Shown here one piece after another: positions 15,896-23,787 of a DNA stretch of 35,838 bases. The notes under the pieces were generated by a model. It ran no database searches and was not told where the DNA came from. It saw only the letters and a program-made list of their open reading frames with translations. Within the stretch, counting starts at the first letter, position 1. Each line of letters opens with the position of its first letter. Source of the DNA: Rhodocyclaceae bacterium (lineage in GTDB: Bacteria > Pseudomonadota > Gammaproteobacteria > Burkholderiales > Rhodocyclaceae); assembly GCA_020445785.1 (NCBI GenBank), contig JAGRFZ010000086.1, positions 1-35,838 on the forward strand, in the 5' to 3' direction. The translations under genes were made by a program, and so were the position numbers.

Positions 15896-16471
15896 ATGAA
15901 CACTCAGCCATCGGCAAGATCCGCGTCCATCCGGGTGTCGGTGTTGCTGGCGGCCGGCCTGCTGGCTGCCTGCGCGAGCCCACCCCTGGTCCGTGAGTAC
16001 CCCAGCCGGGTACCGCCGGCGGCGAGCCCCCCTGCGCCGCCGGCGATTTACCCGGCCCGTGGGCAGGATGCCCGCCAACTCGCGCGCGACCGTTTCGAAT
16101 GCTATGGCTGGGCAGTCCAGCAGAGCGGATTCGATCCTGCCCGCGCACTGGTGCGGCTGCCGCGGCCGGCGCTGCGGGTCGACGCCGACCCGCCCGCCGG
16201 GGTCGGCACCGCCGCCGGCGTGCTGACCGGCGCCGCCATTGGCGCGGCGGTCTCCAGTCCGCACCACAGCGGCGAAGCGGCGGTGGTCGGCGCCGTGCTC
16301 GGTGGCATCGTCGGCGCCGCCTCCGACTCGGCACGCGAAGCCGAAGCGCGCCGGATCGAATCCGAACTCAACCGCAGAGCGGCCCGGGAAGGCGCCCTCG
16401 ACGCCCGTGGCCAGGCCTACCAGCGGGCCTTCTCGGCCTGCCTCGAAGGGCGCGGCTACACCGTCAAGTGA
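15896..16471 (+). CDS. Glycine-zipper lipoprotein
   Basis: A 191-residue outer-envelope lipoprotein: the signal peptide ends in the lipobox LLAAC (Cys about residue 26). A Pro-rich linker follows, then a conserved block DRFECYGWAVQQSGFDP, then a glycine-zipper hydrophobic hairpin (GVGTAAGVLTGAAIGAAVSS and GAVLGGIVGAASD) like those of SlyB/YMGG-type proteins, and the tail ACLEGRGYTVK. The DRFEC block and the tail recur in the next gene. AGGAGG lies eight bases before the ATG. Probably cotranscribed with the Spy-like gene and therefore envelope-stress responsive; the molecular function is unknown. Confidence 0.82.
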   Translation: MNTQPSARSASIRVSVLLAAGLLAACASPPLVREYPSRVPPAASPPAPPAIYPARGQDARQLARDRFECYGWAVQQSGFDPARALVRLPRPALRVDADPPAGVGTAAGVLTGAAIGAAVSSPHHSGEAAVVGAVLGGIVGAASDSAREAEARRIESELNRRAAREGALDARGQAYQRAFSACLEGRGYTVK

Positions 16472-16481
16472 GGAGGTCGCC

Positions 16482-17423
16482 ATGAAACCCATCCGTATCG
16501 CCATCTACGGGCTGATCGCAGCCTTGGCCATCGGTGCCCTGACCTCGGCCCAGGCCGACGAGCGTCGTGGTGAGATCCGTTTCAGCGGCAAGGGGCAGAA
16601 CACCAGCCAGAAACCGTTCCGCAGTCGCGACGGCGGCTGGCAGGCGCCCGGCAAGGGCAAGCCGGCATCCGCGTCGAGTTCGCACAAGGGCAACAAGCCG
16701 TACGTCCGCAGCGGGCCACGGCGCGAGGACGTGTGGGCGCCGTCCGGCCGCGACGATCGTCGGCGCGTGGGAGATCGCGGGCGCGACCAGCGACGCGACT
16801 GGCGCGACCAGCGACGCGACTGGCGCGACCAGCGACGCGACTGGCGCGACCGCCGCAACGAGCGGCGAGACCATCGCCGCGACTGGCGCGACCACCGCCA
16901 CCGCTCGCCGCGCATCGGCGTCGTGGTACCCGCCCTGCCATGGGGCTATCGCGAGATCCACCACCACCGCCACAACTATTTCTTCTCCAGCGGCCTGTGG
17001 TACCGCCCCTGGGGCACCAGTTATGTCCGTATCGCGGCACCGATCGGTGCAGTGGTGGCGACGCTGCCCTTCGGCTACACCACGATCAGCATCGGTAGCG
17101 CCCTCTACTACCGTTACGACGACGCCTGGTACCGCCCCCACGAGCGCGGCTACGTGGTGGTCGAGCCGCCGGAACGATACGATCGCAGCGACCGTCTGCA
17201 GCGTTCGGACGACACCTTGTTCGCGTATCCGAACGAAGGTCAGGACGAGGCGACCCAGGCCGAAGACCGGTTCGAATGCCACAGCTGGGCGGCCGACCAG
17301 ACCGGCTACGACCCTTCGCTGATCCCCGCTGCCGGGGCGAGCGCCGAGAGCCTCGAGCGGCGCCCGGACTACCTGCGTGCCATGACCGCCTGCCTCGAGG
17401 GGCGCGGCTACACGGTACGATAG
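16482..17423 (+). CDS. DUF6515-like exported protein with Arg/Asp-rich repeats
   Basis: A 313-residue secreted protein: signal peptide at residues 1-25 (IAIYGLIAALAIGALTSAQA), a Lys/Arg/Gly-rich region, then a tandem RDQRRDW repeat (about residues 100-123), a His/Tyr-rich core with GYREIHHHRHNYFFSSGLWYR, seen as HHHRHNYFFSSGLWYRP, and tandem beta units ending in Y-R-P (LWYRPWGTSYVR and AWYRPHERGYVVV), and the C-terminal blocks DRFECHSWAADQTGYDPS and ACLEGRGYTVR shared with the preceding lipoprotein. AGGAGG precedes ATG 16482, ten bases after the lipoprotein stop. The core with repeated W/Y-R-P-x-G is why I liken it to the DUF6515 family; that name is moderately sure. Function unknown. Confidence 0.78.
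   Translation: MKPIRIAIYGLIAALAIGALTSAQADERRGEIRFSGKGQNTSQKPFRSRDGGWQAPGKGKPASASSSHKGNKPYVRSGPRREDVWAPSGRDDRRRVGDRGRDQRRDWRDQRRDWRDQRRDWRDRRNERRDHRRDWRDHRHRSPRIGVVVPALPWGYREIHHHRHNYFFSSGLWYRPWGTSYVRIAAPIGAVVATLPFGYTTISIGSALYYRYDDAWYRPHERGYVVVEPPERYDRSDRLQRSDDTLFAYPNEGQDEATQAEDRFECHSWAADQTGYDPSLIPAAGASAESLERRPDYLRAMTACLEGRGYTVR
16783..16850 (+). repeat. 21-bp tandem repeat, about three copies
   Basis: The unit codes for R-D-Q-R-R-D-W and is repeated almost perfectly three times inside the DUF6515-like gene, with two diverged copies after it. The period is a multiple of three, so copy-number change would keep frame. Confidence 0.75.
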
Positions 17424-17450
17424 GGGCTCTCGGCGGCAGGGGAAGTTCGC

Positions 17451-18281
17451 GTGGCGAAGACCCGAATCAATTTCGTCGGCTGCGGGCGCGTCGCCCGCAG
17501 CCTGGGCAGGCTGTGGTATCGAGCCGACGTGCTCGAGATCGGCGATCTCTACTCCCGCAGCAACGCCAGCGCGCACGCCGCAGCCGCATTCATCGGCGCA
17601 GGGCGCGCCACGGAGCGCTTGTCGGAGATGGCCCCAGCGGACCTATGGATGATCGCGACACCGGATTCGGCCATCGCCGAGGCGGCGTCGGCGGTGGCCG
17701 AGGCCGTCCCGCTGCGTGACGGCGACGGCGTCTTCCATTGCAGCGGCGCCTGCAGCAGTGCACTGCTCGCCCCGGCCCGGGCCAAGGGCGCTTCGACCGC
17801 CAGCGCACACCCGGTGCTGAGTTTCGCCGTGCCGGAAAGCGCCTGTCGAGACTTCGCCGGCAGCCACGTCGGCATCGAGGGCGACGCACCGGCCACCCCC
17901 CTGCTCGATCGGATCTTCCGTGCGATCGGCGCACGTTGCTTCGCCATCGACGCCGATCACAAGATGCTCTATCACGCCGGCTCGGTATTCGCATCCAACT
18001 TCACCGTGGTCCTGCTCGACGTGGCGCTGCAGTGCTATCGCGCCGCGGGAATCGATCGGCAGACCGCCGGCGCGCTGATGCGCCCCCTGGTCGAGGCGGC
18101 GATCGGCAACGCGCTCGCGGTCGGCCCGGCGACGGCCCTGTCCGGTCCGGCCGCACGTGGCGACGTCGCATTGGTGGCAGAGCAGGGCCAGGCGGTACGC
18201 GCGTGGGCCGAAGACCCGGGCATCGCCTACGAGATCCTGTCGCGGCTGGCGATCGACCTCGCCGGGCGCAGGCCGAACTAG
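17451..18281 (+). CDS. Rossmann-fold protein of the DUF2520 type
   Basis: A 276-residue soluble protein. The N-terminus RINFVGCGRVARSLGRLW is a dinucleotide-binding GxGxxG-like fold and DLWMIATPDSAIAEAA is the fourth-strand motif of 3-hydroxyisobutyrate dehydrogenase relatives. The C-terminal helical domain carries DHKMLYHAGSVFASNFTVVLL, seen as HKMLYHAGSVFASNF, and ALSGPAARGD, both typical of DUF2520 proteins. It probably is an NAD(P)-dependent oxidoreductase; substrate unknown. Start is GTG 17451 with AGGGGAAG upstream. It lies between the envelope-stress operon and the diguanylate cyclase gene. Confidence 0.83.
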   Translation: MAKTRINFVGCGRVARSLGRLWYRADVLEIGDLYSRSNASAHAAAAFIGAGRATERLSEMAPADLWMIATPDSAIAEAASAVAEAVPLRDGDGVFHCSGACSSALLAPARAKGASTASAHPVLSFAVPESACRDFAGSHVGIEGDAPATPLLDRIFRAIGARCFAIDADHKMLYHAGSVFASNFTVVLLDVALQCYRAAGIDRQTAGALMRPLVEAAIGNALAVGPATALSGPAARGDVALVAEQGQAVRAWAEDPGIAYEILSRLAIDLAGRRPN

Positions 18282-18309
18282 GCCCGCGAGGGCAATCGTC
18301 AAGATTTGC

Positions 18310-18342
18310 AAAACGGCGCCGTTGAAGGCGTTGAGCCGTTTT
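18310..18342 (+). terminator. Inverted repeat before the diguanylate cyclase gene, terminator-like
   Basis: AAAACGGC (18310-18317) and GCCGTTTT (18335-18342) form an 8-bp stem; the left arm overlaps a 12-base palindrome AACGGCGCCGTT (18312-18323), so two alternative folds are possible. It ends in TTTTC, weakly terminator-like, 30 bases before the next start. Confidence 0.4.
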
Positions 18343-18372
18343 CAGTCGCTTCCGACACTGCGAATCCAATTC

Positions 18373-21285
18373 ATGAGCATCCCGCGCATCTTGTCGCCCG
18401 GCCGCTATCGGGCCTATGTGCTCGGCGCGTGGCTGGTGCTCGGCCTCGGCTGCGGCTCGCTGGTCGCCCTCGAACTCCGACGCGCCGAACAGGCTTCGCT
18501 GGCGGTGGCGCGCGAGCGGGGCGCTACGCTGTTCGGTCTGATCGAATCGATGCACGACTGGAACGCGCGCCACGGCGGCATCTTCGTGCCCCTCAGCGGG
18601 ACCGAGCAGGATGGCGACCGAGCGGCGTCGGAAACGACGCTGATCACCAGCACGGGCCGGCGCCTGGGCATTGTCGACCCGACCACGATGACCGCCGAGA
18701 TCGCCGAATTGACGCTCGCCAGCTCGGGGGCGAGGATAGAACTCACCGACTTCGGGGCGCACGGCATCGAGTCCGACGGCGAAACAAGCCAGCGTGGGCG
18801 GGCGGCGTCGCAGGCATTCGCCGGCAGCGACGTCGAGGATCGGATTGCGCTCGTCGAAGAGCGGGGCGTTCCGGCCTTCCGCTACGTCGCGCCGCTGCGC
18901 GTGCGCGAACCCTGCCTCAACTGCCACGCCAACCAGGGCTACCAGATCGGGCAGATCCGCGGCATCCTCACGCTGACCATGCCGGGCGCCGAAGCCCACG
19001 CAAGCCGTGCCGCCACCGCACGGGCGACGGTCGCCGGCGGACTGGCCGGCTTTCTGCTCTTGGGCAGCCTCTCCCACTTCCTGCTCCAGCGCCAGCGCGT
19101 GATGCTGCAGCGTCTGGCCGCGCTGGCCCAATCGCAGTCCGAGGAAATCGAGGTGCGCACCAAGGAACTCGCACGCCAACGCGAGCGCTATCAGATCATT
19201 GCCGAGCTTTCGTCGGACTGGTTCTGGGAACAGGACGCCGACTACCGCTTCATCGCGTTCTCGGGGGAGCACTACGGCAAGGGCGGGCTGCCCAGCAGCC
19301 GGATGCTCGGCAAGGCGCGTTGGGAATTGGATCTGCTCGGCGTCAGCGCCGAGGAAGTCGCCCACCACCGATCCATCGTCGAGGCCCACCGCGAGTTCGA
19401 CGGCTTCGAGTACCAGATCGTCAATTGCAACCGGGAACTGCGCTGGTACTCGATATCCGGACGCCCGCAGTTCGACGCGCAAGGCAACTTCGTCGGCTAC
19501 ATCGGCACCGGCGTCGACGTCACCACCCGCAAACGTCGGGAGCAGATGCTGCAGACGCTCACCGGAAACACCGCGACCGTGTTCGGCGCTGCCTTCTTCG
19601 AAACCCTGGCGGAGAGCCTGCGCAAGTTGCTCGATGCCCGCTACTGCCTGATCAGCCGCGTACCGAAAAACTCGTCACTGGCACGGGTCGTCACGCTCAG
19701 CGACGCCGCCGGCGAAGTGGTGCTGGGCGAGTACCCGATCGAGGATTCCCCTTGCGGTTGGGTGCTCGAGGGCGACATCTGCATCTTCCCCGACAGCGCC
19801 GATCACGCGTTTCCCAAATCCACGTTGCTGCGGGAGCTGGGCGCCACCAGCTATGTCGGCGTACCGATCGGCGCGGCCGGCGCCCGCCCGCTCGGGGTGC
19901 TCGCGGTGATGGATCCCGGGCCACTGAGACTCGAACGCGACCTCTCCGAACTGGTGCGCATCTTCGCGTCGAGGGCCATGCTCGAGTTCGAGCGCATGGA
20001 CGTCGAAAGCGCGCTGCGCGAAAGCGCCCGCCTGCTGAACCTCGCCGAGAAGATGGCCCATGTGGGCAGTTGGGAGCTCGATCTCGGCGACCGCTCGCTA
20101 TTGTGGTCCCAGGAGACCTATCGCATCTTCGACGTCGACCGCGGCAGCTTCGATTGCAGCTTCGAGAACTTCCTGGCCTGCGTGCATGCAGACGATCGCG
20201 CGCTGGTGCGGGAAACGTTCACGGCCAGCATCGCGAAGGGCACCGGATTCGAGATCGAACATCGCATCCTGCGCCCGGACCGCAGCATACGAACGCTGCT
20301 TCAGCGCGGCGAAGTTCGCCACAGCGACAGCGGCCTGCCGGCCAGCGTGCAGGGCATGACGCAGGACATCACCGAACGGCTCGAGGCCGAAGAGAAGCTG
20401 AAGCTGGCGGCCAGCGTCTTCTCGGCCGCCCACGACGGCGTCCTGATCACCGACCCCCGGGGCGTCATCATCGACGCCAACCCTTCGATCTGCATCGCCA
20501 GCGGCTACGACTACCATGAATTGGTGGGCAGCAATCCGCGCGTCTTCCAGTCGGGCCGCCAGGACGACGCCTTCTATCGCGATCTGTGGCAGTCGCTGAA
20601 GGGCCGCGGCTACTGGGAGGGCGAGATCTGGAATCGGCGCAAGGACGGCAAACTCGTGCCGGAGCGGGTCAGCATATCCGCGGTCTGTGACGACCGTGGC
20701 CGCGTCACCCACTACATCGGCGTCTATACGGATATTTCTGCACTCAAGAAACAGCAGCGGGAGCTGGAACGACAGGCACACATCGACCCGCTGACCGGCC
20801 TGCCCAACCGCCGTCTGCTGATGGACCGAATCCGACTGACACTGGCCCAGGCGGCACGCGGCGGCGGTCGACCGGCGTTGGCCTTCGTCGACCTCGACGG
20901 CTTCAAGCCGGTCAATGACCGCTTCGGTCACGAGGCCGGCGACGACCTGCTGGTCGAAGTGGCGCGACGACTGCACCGCGCAGTGCGCAGCGGCGACACC
21001 GTCGCCCGACTGGGGGGCGACGAATTCGTACTGTTGTTCGTGGGCATGGAGTCGCCTCGAGAGATCGAAATCACCCTCGACCGGGTCCTGGAGCAGATCC
21101 GTCAACCGGTCATCATCGCCGGCCAGGAGATCACCCTCAGCGCGAGCATCGGCGTCGCGCTGTACCCGCGGGACGGCAGCGATCCCGAAGCCCTGCTGCA
21201 GCACGCCGATGCGGCCATGTACCGCGCCAAGCACGATGGCCGCAACCGCTACCGCCCGTTCCGCGAGCGGGAAGACGACGCCTGA
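18373..21285 (+). CDS. Membrane diguanylate cyclase with CxxCH sensor, PAS and GAF domains
   Basis: A 970-residue c-di-GMP synthase. TM1 is about residues 14-35, the periplasmic sensor carries C181-L-N-C184-H185 followed by LTLTMPGAEA (Tll0287/DUF3365-like, putative haem c), and TM2 is about 217-237. The cytoplasmic part has PAS (from about 275, SSDWFWEQDADYRFIAFSG), GAF-like (about 400-540), two further PAS domains (SWELDLGDRSLLWSQETYRIF, seen as WSQETYRIFDVD; and FSAAHDGVLITDPRGVIIDAN, seen as AHDGVLITDPRG), and GGDEF (from about 805). The active loop RLGGDEFVLLF is intact, the metal site DLDGFKPVND is present, and RSGD five residues before GGDEF is a canonical inhibitory I-site. No EAL domain. 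The ribosome site before ATG 18373 is weak. Confidence 0.93.
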   Translation: MSIPRILSPGRYRAYVLGAWLVLGLGCGSLVALELRRAEQASLAVARERGATLFGLIESMHDWNARHGGIFVPLSGTEQDGDRAASETTLITSTGRRLGIVDPTTMTAEIAELTLASSGARIELTDFGAHGIESDGETSQRGRAASQAFAGSDVEDRIALVEERGVPAFRYVAPLRVREPCLNCHANQGYQIGQIRGILTLTMPGAEAHASRAATARATVAGGLAGFLLLGSLSHFLLQRQRVMLQRLAALAQSQSEEIEVRTKELARQRERYQIIAELSSDWFWEQDADYRFIAFSGEHYGKGGLPSSRMLGKARWELDLLGVSAEEVAHHRSIVEAHREFDGFEYQIVNCNRELRWYSISGRPQFDAQGNFVGYIGTGVDVTTRKRREQMLQTLTGNTATVFGAAFFETLAESLRKLLDARYCLISRVPKNSSLARVVTLSDAAGEVVLGEYPIEDSPCGWVLEGDICIFPDSADHAFPKSTLLRELGATSYVGVPIGAAGARPLGVLAVMDPGPLRLERDLSELVRIFASRAMLEFERMDVESALRESARLLNLAEKMAHVGSWELDLGDRSLLWSQETYRIFDVDRGSFDCSFENFLACVHADDRALVRETFTASIAKGTGFEIEHRILRPDRSIRTLLQRGEVRHSDSGLPASVQGMTQDITERLEAEEKLKLAASVFSAAHDGVLITDPRGVIIDANPSICIASGYDYHELVGSNPRVFQSGRQDDAFYRDLWQSLKGRGYWEGEIWNRRKDGKLVPERVSISAVCDDRGRVTHYIGVYTDISALKKQQRELERQAHIDPLTGLPNRRLLMDRIRLTLAQAARGGGRPALAFVDLDGFKPVNDRFGHEAGDDLLVEVARRLHRAVRSGDTVARLGGDEFVLLFVGMESPREIEITLDRVLEQIRQPVIIAGQEITLSASIGVALYPRDGSDPEALLQHADAAMYRAKHDGRNRYRPFREREDDA

Positions 21286-21295
21286 GGCATGTCCT

Positions 21296-21348
21296 GCCGG
21301 CCGATGACGTACCGGCCGCGGGGAAAGCCGGCGCGCAGCGGGCGCCGG
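21296..21348. terminator. Hairpins between convergent diguanylate cyclase and HDOD genes
   Basis: GCCGG/CCGGC (21296-21300, 21312-21316) and CCGGCGC/GCGCCGG (21328-21334, 21342-21348) lie in the 71-base gap. Both genes converge here, so a shared termination region is likely, though T-runs are absent. Confidence 0.4.
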
Positions 21349-21356
21349 GGCGGGCG

Positions 21357-22256
21357 TTACGTACGCTGCGGCGACGCGCTCATCGCTGCGGCCAGACCGG
21401 AGATCTCGGCGACCTGGGAGCGCACCCGCGCCAGTATGCGTTCGAACTCCTCCGGATCGATCGAGTAGCGCGCGTCGAGCAATCCGGCCACTTCATCGGC
21501 GGGCGGCGCAAGCTTCGCGAACAGGGCGCCATGCTCGGACCCAGGCGCCGCCGCGATCTCCGGCATTGCCGCGATGTGTTCCGCGATCGAGAGCGCGACC
21601 GACAACGAAGGGGGAGACGGCGGCTGGCGGTGGTGGTGCCTGTGCAGGTCGCTCAATCCCTCGGGTAGCCCCCAGTAGGCGAGCAGGGCACCGGTCAGCT
21701 CGCCATGGCTGGCACCGAGCACGCTCTCCTCGAGCGGTTCGAGCGACGCGCCCGGATCCGCAGCGAGCGCCTCGAGCCGCGCGAGCACGCCGGGCTCGCG
21801 CAATTCGGCGAACATGTAGCCGATGTCGTGCAGCAGCCCGGCCAGATAGGCCTGGGCCGGATCGATGCCCAGCCGGCGAGCCAGATCGGCCGCGACCACT
21901 GCCGTGGTCAGCGCATGCAGCCACAATAGCTTGCGACGCACGGGTGACACGCCGACCTCGAGCGGCTGGCCCACCAGTGCCGCGGTGCACAGCTGGGCCG
22001 CCCGCCGCAGGCCGAGCCGACGAATGGCCAACGGCACGGTGCCGAAGCGCACCCGAGACAGGCCGAAGGCCGCGGAGTTGGCCGCACCGATGAGCTTCGC
22101 CGCGAGCTGGGGCTCGCCACTGACCACATGCAGCAGGCGCGACTCTGCGTCGTCGTCCTCGATGTGCAAGTCCAGCAATTCGATCGCATGCGGCGACAGC
22201 GACGGCAAGGCGTCGACCCCGACCAGAACCAGATTCATCGCCATTCGGCTCGCCAT
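21357..22256 (-). CDS. HDOD domain protein
   Basis: About 299 residues from ATG 22256. HDOD domains are catalytically altered HD relatives found in bacterial signalling. The body reads LPSLSPHAIELLDLHIEDDD, then LAAKLIGAANSAAFGL (family signature), VPLAIRRLGLRRAAQLC, and the HD remnant AYLAGLLHDIGYMFAEL with a HHHR cluster near residue 220 (DLHRHHHRQP). The domain fills nearly the whole protein with no fused receiver or EAL domain. Starts at ATG 22244 or 22238 are possible; a frame extension to 22541 is antisense to the esterase gene. Convergent to the diguanylate cyclase gene, which suggests but does not prove a related signalling role. Confidence 0.85.
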   Translation of the reverse strand: MASRMAMNLVLVGVDALPSLSPHAIELLDLHIEDDDAESRLLHVVSGEPQLAAKLIGAANSAAFGLSRVRFGTVPLAIRRLGLRRAAQLCTAALVGQPLEVGVSPVRRKLLWLHALTTAVVAADLARRLGIDPAQAYLAGLLHDIGYMFAELREPGVLARLEALAADPGASLEPLEESVLGASHGELTGALLAYWGLPEGLSDLHRHHHRQPPSPPSLSVALSIAEHIAAMPEIAAAPGSEHGALFAKLAPPADEVAGLLDARYSIDPEEFERILARVRSQVAEISGLAAAMSASPQRT

Positions 22257-22324
22257 CCCTGTCGCGGAGGAGTCGTTATCTACGGCCGATCTGGGCCGGC
22301 CTGAAGTGCCATGGCGGACACGCT

Positions 22325-22342
22325 CGGCCCTACAATGGGCCG
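22325..22342 (+). promoter_or_regulatory. TACAAT -10-like hexamer inside a perfect inverted repeat, before the esterase gene
   Basis: CGGCCC-TACAAT-GGGCCG, 22 bases before the esterase ATG. The hexamer could be a -10 within a small operator; no good -35 is seen. Alternatively it is a leader hairpin. Confidence 0.35.
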
Positions 22343-22363
22343 TCCCCTCCCCGGAGCCGCCCC

Positions 22364-23053
22364 ATGAGCACCAATCCGCCCGCCCTGCTTCCCTGCATCG
22401 AGATCGAAACCGGCGAGTCGCCTCGCCACGCCGTGATCTGGTTGCACGGACTGGGGGCCGACGGTCACGACTTCGAACCGATCGTCGACGAATTCGATAC
22501 CGACGCCCTGCCGGCGCTGCGCTTCGTGTTCCCCCACGCACCGATGCGGCCGGTGACGATCAATGGCGGTTTCGTGATGCGAGCCTGGTACGACATCGTC
22601 TCGGCAGATTTTTCCGAGCGCCGGGAAGACCCCGCCGGCGTACGGGAGTCGGCACGCCAGATCGAGGCGCTGATCACCCGCGAGAACGCCCGTGGCGTGG
22701 ACGATCGGCGGTTGATCCTCGCCGGCTTCTCCCAGGGCGGCGCGATCGCCTTGCACACCGGGCTTCGGCACCCTCGGACCCTGGCCGGCATCATGGCCCT
22801 ATCCACCTATGTGCCGCTGGCCGACACGCTGGCCGCCGAAGCCCACGAAGCCAACTGCCGCACGCCGATCTTCCAGGCCCACGGCCGCCAGGACGGTGTG
22901 ATTCCGCACGACTTCGGCAAACATTCCGCCGAGTTGCTCGACTCGATGGACCATGGCGTCGACTGGCACAGCTACCCGATGGACCACGGCCTGTGCCTCG
23001 AAGAAGTGCGCGACATCGAGCGCTGGATGTCGCGCTGCTTGTCCGAGGCCTAG
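22364..23053 (+). CDS. Phospholipase/carboxylesterase family serine hydrolase
   Basis: A 229-residue alpha/beta hydrolase of the LysoPLA/acyl-protein thioesterase-like family (EstB type). Oxyanion-hole strand VIWLHGLGADGHDF, nucleophile S123 in AGFSQGGAIAL, acid D177 in QAHGRQDGVIP and base H208 in YPMDHGLC form the complete triad. Length is standard for the family and there is no signal peptide, so it is cytoplasmic and acts on short-chain esters or acyl-thioesters. It is divergent from the HDOD gene. Confidence 0.95.
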   Translation: MSTNPPALLPCIEIETGESPRHAVIWLHGLGADGHDFEPIVDEFDTDALPALRFVFPHAPMRPVTINGGFVMRAWYDIVSADFSERREDPAGVRESARQIEALITRENARGVDDRRLILAGFSQGGAIALHTGLRHPRTLAGIMALSTYVPLADTLAAEAHEANCRTPIFQAHGRQDGVIPHDFGKHSAELLDSMDHGVDWHSYPMDHGLCLEEVRDIERWMSRCLSEA

Positions 23054-23347
23054 GCGCCGGTCGGACCCGCTCCTGCCACGGGCACCCGCTCGGCGCGCGG
23101 CCAGCGCCCGCGCCCGACAGCCCTCTGCAATCGACCACCCGTTCGAATTGCGAACGCGGTCCCGCCGGCCGCCAGCGGGGCCGCGGCCGGTGGTGCCGAC
23201 TCGGCGGTCACCACCGGGCGGGGGCGGCAATGAACTCTGGCAATCTCGCGAGAGGAGACGATGGCCGCGGAAGATGGCGTTGTGGTCCCGTCGCCACGGC
23301 GGCAGCGGAGTAAGCTGCAGCCGGGTGACATTCATTCGGGAGAGTCC
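23054..23347. other. Non-coding gap with two inverted repeats
   Basis: I see no convincing gene here. Two inverted repeats stand out: GTTCG-AATTG-CGAAC (23141-23155), and CCGGTGGTG (23187-23195) with CACCACCGG (23209-23217), the latter with perfect 9-base arms and a 13-base loop. The second may terminate the esterase message; no T-run follows. A minus-strand open frame across the gap is antisense to both flanking genes and has a His/Gln-rich shadow composition. Confidence 0.5.
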
Positions 23348-23641
23348 ATGTTCCGCTTCCATGTGGTCAAGCTGCTGAGCCTGCGCTGGTGGCTGGTCTT
23401 CCTGCTCGCCGGTGTGTTCTTCATGGCCTTCGGTGCGGTCTCCTACAACCTGTTCCGCCTGCTGCAAGCCAACATCTGGCTGTTCGCGGAGCATGGCCTG
23501 ATGGTGATCGCCGAAGGCGCCCTGGAGCAACTGCTGGAACTCACGCTGATGGGCTACGCCAGTCTGCTGCTGTGGCTCGGCTTCAAGGCGTGCGAGGGGT
23601 GGCTGGTGGCCACGCTGATGCAATACCGCAGCCGTGACTGA
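23348..23641 (+). CDS. Small membrane protein, 97 residues, unrecognised
   Basis: A 97-residue protein with a first membrane helix at about residues 13-35 (WWLVFLLAGVFFMAFGAVSY) and a second at about 63-85 (LLELTLMGYASLLLWLGF), and an acidic/aromatic loop between them. ATG 23348 has GGGAGA at a suitable distance; the in-frame ATG at 23261 has no support. It lies 146 bases upstream of the bufferin operon on the same strand. I do not recognise the family. Confidence 0.6.
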   Translation: MFRFHVVKLLSLRWWLVFLLAGVFFMAFGAVSYNLFRLLQANIWLFAEHGLMVIAEGALEQLLELTLMGYASLLLWLGFKACEGWLVATLMQYRSRD

Positions 23642-23655
23642 ATTCGCACATCCGA

Positions 23656-23684
23656 TGTAAGTCCGCACGGACCCGTTCGGTCTA
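23656..23684 (+). promoter_or_regulatory. Possible ECF-sigma-type promoter of the bufferin operon
   Basis: TGTAAGT (23656-23662) is followed 15 bases later by CGGTCTA (23678-23684). TGTAA with a GTC-containing -10 resembles promoters read by ECF sigma factors, and bufferin operons in Caulobacter are under the ECF factor SigF. The match is loose, and it lies about 100 bases before bufA. Confidence 0.35.
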
Positions 23685-23787
23685 GCAAGGCAAGCAACGC
23701 GATTTCGCCGGTAACGATGCGGCGGTATCGCGGGCAGCTTCCGGCCGCTCGGCCGGCCACCCTCGTCACCCGAATGGAGATTCGACC

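Noticed and set aside
22799-23668. Minus-strand frame of 289 codons across the esterase end and the small membrane gene
   Set aside because: Antisense to two better-supported genes and rich in Gln/His without any motif.
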